Shown here: positions 5,508 to 6,236 of the stretch, piece after piece
Numbering within the stretch: position 1 is the stretch's first letter
Layout: the number at the start of each line of letters is the position of its first letter
Assembly: GCA_021785095.1 (NCBI GenBank)
Contig: JAJYGM010000046.1
Location: 1 to 6,236, forward strand
Length of the DNA stretch: 6,236 nt
Source of the DNA: Actinomycetes bacterium
GTDB taxonomy: Bacteria; Actinomycetota; Acidimicrobiia; Acidimicrobiales; Bog-793
Reading direction: 5' to 3'
The notes under the pieces: generated by a model
What the model saw: only the letters and a program-made list of their open reading frames with translations
Told to the model about the DNA's origin: nothing
Databases searched by the model: none
Position numbers and translations under genes: made by a program

Positions 5508-6236
5508 ATGACGCCGAGCGACGGGTCCTTCGAGCTCGAGAGCGAACGGCTCGGCGCGCTTCCGATCGTCGATCACTTCTTCGGCCGCGTCGGTCTCGGC
5601 GGGCGGCTCGAGCGCTACCTGGCGTGCAACGACCGGCGGCTCCGGCTCGCCCCAGGGGCGGTCTGTGGTGTGGTGGTGCGCAATCTCGTCGTCCGACATC
5701 GCCCGCTCTACGCGATCGCGGAGTGGGCTGCCGCCTACGACCCAGCCCTCGTCGGCCTCGGGCCGGGTGACGCGGCGACGTTGAACGACGACCGGGTCGG
5801 GCGCTCCCTCGACCGTCTCTTCGACGCGGACCGCGCCAGCTTGCTGACCGAGACGGTCCTTGCCGCCGTCGAGGCGTTCGGCATCGACTGCTCCGAGCTG
5901 CACAACGACTCGACGACCGTCACAGTGACCGGCGACGCCTACGACGAGGCCGAGCCACCCGTCCGCGGTGGCAAGCACGTCCCGGTCGTGACCTTTGGTC
6001 ACAACAAGGACTTCAGGCCAGATCTGCGCCAGCTCGTCTACGAGCTCACCGTCTCGGCCGATGGCGCGGTGCCCATCGCGCTGCGGATCGCGGACGGCAA
6101 CACCAACGACGACGTGACCCACGTGCCCACCTGGGACGGGCTCGTCGCGATGCTCGGCCGCAGCGACTTTCTCTACGTCGCGGACTCCAAGCTCTGCTCA
6201 CGGGACGCGATGGGCCACATCGCCGACAACGGTGGG
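5508..6236 (+). CDS. IS1634-family transposase (DUF4277 N-terminal domain), partial at its C-terminus
   Basis: A DDE-type transposase that would cut and join the ends of its own insertion sequence; 243 codons are present and the frame is open at the right edge, so roughly half of a typical member is missing. The N-terminal part resembles DUF4277: LGALPIVDHFFGRVGL, a helical stretch with NLVVRHRPLYAIAEWAAAYDPAL, then TLNDDRVGRSLDRLFDADRASL. The catalytic core follows with HNDSTTVTVTGDAY, where D134 is the likely first catalytic Asp, GHNKDFRPDLRQLVYELTVS, the DGNTNDD segment, and FLYVADSKL with D226 as the likely second Asp. The third (Glu) residue would be beyond the window. ATG5508 is preferred because a TACGAT box ends 7 nt before it; an in-frame ATG at 5499 would add three residues. 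Nothing visible is frameshifted, so the copy looks intact as far as it goes. Confidence 0.92.
   Translation, partial: MTPSDGSFELESERLGALPIVDHFFGRVGLGGRLERYLACNDRRLRLAPGAVCGVVVRNLVVRHRPLYAIAEWAAAYDPALVGLGPGDAATLNDDRVGRSLDRLFDADRASLLTETVLAAVEAFGIDCSELHNDSTTVTVTGDAYDEAEPPVRGGKHVPVVTFGHNKDFRPDLRQLVYELTVSADGAVPIALRIADGNTNDDVTHVPTWDGLVAMLGRSDFLYVADSKLCSRDAMGHIADNGG

Larger units (their letters stand above)
5478..5511. promoter_or_regulatory. Perfect 12-10-12 palindrome in the divergent promoter region (candidate operator / start-codon hairpin)
   Basis: TCATGTCTGTCA (5478-5489) is repeated exactly, inverted, as TGACAGACATGA (5500-5511), with a 10-nt spacer CTCTATACGA. The centre of symmetry falls between 5494 and 5495. 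Two TANNNT hexamers abut at that point: TAGAGT on the minus strand (5489-5494) and TACGAT on the plus strand (5495-5500). Each has an ATG exactly 7 nt downstream. The transposase ATG (5508-5510) lies inside the right arm. As DNA it could be the operator of a dimeric repressor acting on both genes; as RNA it could hide the transposase start codon in read-through transcripts. Confidence 0.75.

Noticed and set aside
5487..6122. A 211-residue minus-strand frame opposite the transposase
   Set aside because: Antisense shadow: the plus-strand frame carries DUF4277 and DDE motifs, while this one shows none.

Overview
The window is very GC-rich. Its gene content points to an actinomycete-like bacterium (Actinomycetota): a Caa3-type CtaG, a DUF6457 protein, a secreted MltB-like transglycosylase of the actinobacterial type, a tRNA without encoded CCA, and several TANNNT boxes placed 7-8 nt before start codons as in leaderless actinobacterial genes. 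No marker allows a finer placement.

Layout. (1) 1-1175, minus strand: an MFS transporter, cut by the left edge, with a plausible promoter. (2) 1420-2466, plus strand: a CtaG-type cytochrome oxidase assembly protein, divergent from the transporter. (3) 2547-2837, minus strand: a small DUF6457 protein, convergent with ctaG and probably leaderless. (4) 2897-2970: a tRNA-Ala(GGC) with the G3:U70 identity pair. (5) 3055-4752, plus strand: a secreted lytic transglycosylase with a second, LppX/LprG-like domain and a Thr/Pro/Ser repeat tail. (6) 4753-5107: a 355-base gap with a hairpin after the transglycosylase gene and no convincing gene. (7) 5108 to the right edge: an insertion-sequence module, a DUF6788 cysteine-motif protein on the minus strand divergent from an IS1634-family (DUF4277) transposase that runs off the window.

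Regions 1-5 look like ordinary chromosome made of single-gene units: small housekeeping functions (transport, oxidase copper assembly, wall remodelling, a tRNA) with no shared pathway. Region 7 is mobile. Its most striking feature is a perfect 12-10-12 palindrome (5478-5511) between the two divergent genes. Its exact centre separates two back-to-back -10-like hexamers, and its right arm contains the transposase start codon. This fits a joint operator for both promoters and/or an RNA hairpin that silences transposase translation in read-through transcripts.
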